Shown in pieces: positions 63,669 through 64,000 of a stretch of 64,000 bases of DNA (positions within the stretch are counted from its first letter, which is position 1; each line of letters begins with the position of its first letter). Source of the stretch: Streptomyces sp. ISL-98 (lineage in GTDB: Bacteria > Actinomycetota > Actinomycetes > Streptomycetales > Streptomycetaceae); assembly GCF_018614055.1 (NCBI RefSeq), contig NZ_JAGGPB010000004.1, positions 124,001 through 188,000 of the forward strand, in the 5' to 3' direction. The notes beneath the pieces were generated by a model. That model did no database searches and had not been told where the DNA came from. It saw only the letters and a list, made by a program, of their open reading frames with translations. Position numbers and translations under genes: made by a program.

Positions 63669-64000
63669 TTACGACTCCGCCAGGATCTGTCCGACGTAAC
63701 GTGCCACTGCGCGTACCGCTCCCATCGTTCCGGGGTAGTCCATGCGGGTCGGTCCGACCACGCCGAGTTTGGCGACTGCTTCGTCGCCCGAACCGTAGCC
63801 GACTGCGACGACGGACGTGGAGCTCAGCCCTTCATGGGCGTTCTCGTGCCCGATTCGTACGGTCATGCCCGAGTCCTTGGCCTCACCTAGCAGCTTGAGG
63901 AGCACGACCTGCTCCTCCAGCGCCTCCAGCACCGGCCGGATGGTGAGGGGAAAATCATGCCCGAAGCGGGTGAGATTGGCGGTGCCGCCGATCATCAGCC
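63669..64000 (-). CDS. hrcA: Heat-inducible transcription repressor HrcA (C-terminal end)
   Basis: The last 110 or so residues: [37 protein letters not shown], then [21 protein letters not shown] and [28 protein letters not shown], all typical of HrcA. The gene continues beyond the window. HrcA represses chaperone genes through CIRCE elements, which should lie upstream outside this window. It ends in TAA directly before dnaJ. Confidence 0.95.
   Translation of the reverse strand, partial: LMIGGTANLTRFGHDFPLTIRPVLEALEEQVVLLKLLGEAKDSGMTVRIGHENAHEGLSSTSVVAVGYGSGDEAVAKLGVVGPTRMDYPGTMGAVRAVARYVGQILAES

Overview
The window is a contiguous piece of a Streptomyces (or very close actinomycete) chromosome. 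The evidence is the very high G+C content and codon bias, GTG starts and several probably leaderless mRNAs, only two TTA (bldA-type) codons seen in about 60 genes, a Tat-exported PhoX-like protein, a class F sortase, and the conserved block hrcA-dnaJ-rsmE ... phoH-ybeY-corC ... era ... leuA ... recO-uppS ... zur/znu ... glyS ... ppdK ... nirBD. Apart from the two ends the genes look intact, with one exception: an MMPL transporter gene carries a frameshift. I see no rRNA, tRNA, CRISPR array, insertion sequence or prophage.

Layout. 1-16.5 kb: the end of an assimilatory nitrate reductase, cutA, a two-subunit ABC exporter, a SoxR-box-controlled FMN reductase, a class IV PLP enzyme, a secreted protein with a class F sortase, a TSUP permease, a sensor/kinase/regulator trio, and a nitrite assimilation operon (flavoprotein-nirB-nirD) behind a candidate GlnR site. 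16.5-21.2 kb: SDR, VOC, SRPBCC and PhoX-like proteins and an ArsR-type regulator. 21.2-33.5 kb: ppdK, dus, two small proteins, glyS, the Zur-controlled znuA-znuC-znuB-zur operon, uppS and recO. 33.7-42 kb: an FprA-type ferredoxin reductase, a kinase/regulator pair coupled to the frameshifted MMPL transporter, a TerB-like protein, and leuA with a leader-peptide attenuator.

42-50 kb: a protealysin-like M4 metalloprotease next to an emfourin-like inhibitor, a beta-glucosidase-sugar permease pair with a TTA codon, era, a degenerate cytidine-deaminase-fold protein, and a divergent regulator-MFS efflux pair. 50-64 kb: yjbR, corC-like, ybeY and phoH, a sugar-acid dehydratase with a PfkB kinase behind an unusual inverted repeat, RNase Z, a HIT protein, a TPR membrane protein with a TPR-AAA+ ATPase and a lipoprotein, then rsmE, a nitronate monooxygenase, dnaJ and the end of hrcA.

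How the genes connect. Nitrate and nitrite reduction sit at one end with their own flavoprotein. Zinc uptake is a self-contained autoregulated operon. RNA and ribosome maturation functions (ybeY, era, rsmE, rnz, dus, phoH) are interspersed with accessory cassettes (sugar use, efflux, the AAA+/TPR set). The less described parts are the TPR/AAA+ pair, the sortase with a substrate lacking LPXTG, the protease-inhibitor pair, the hairpin or operator covering the ribosome-binding site of the dehydratase gene, and the repeat-bearing SoxR-regulated reductase.
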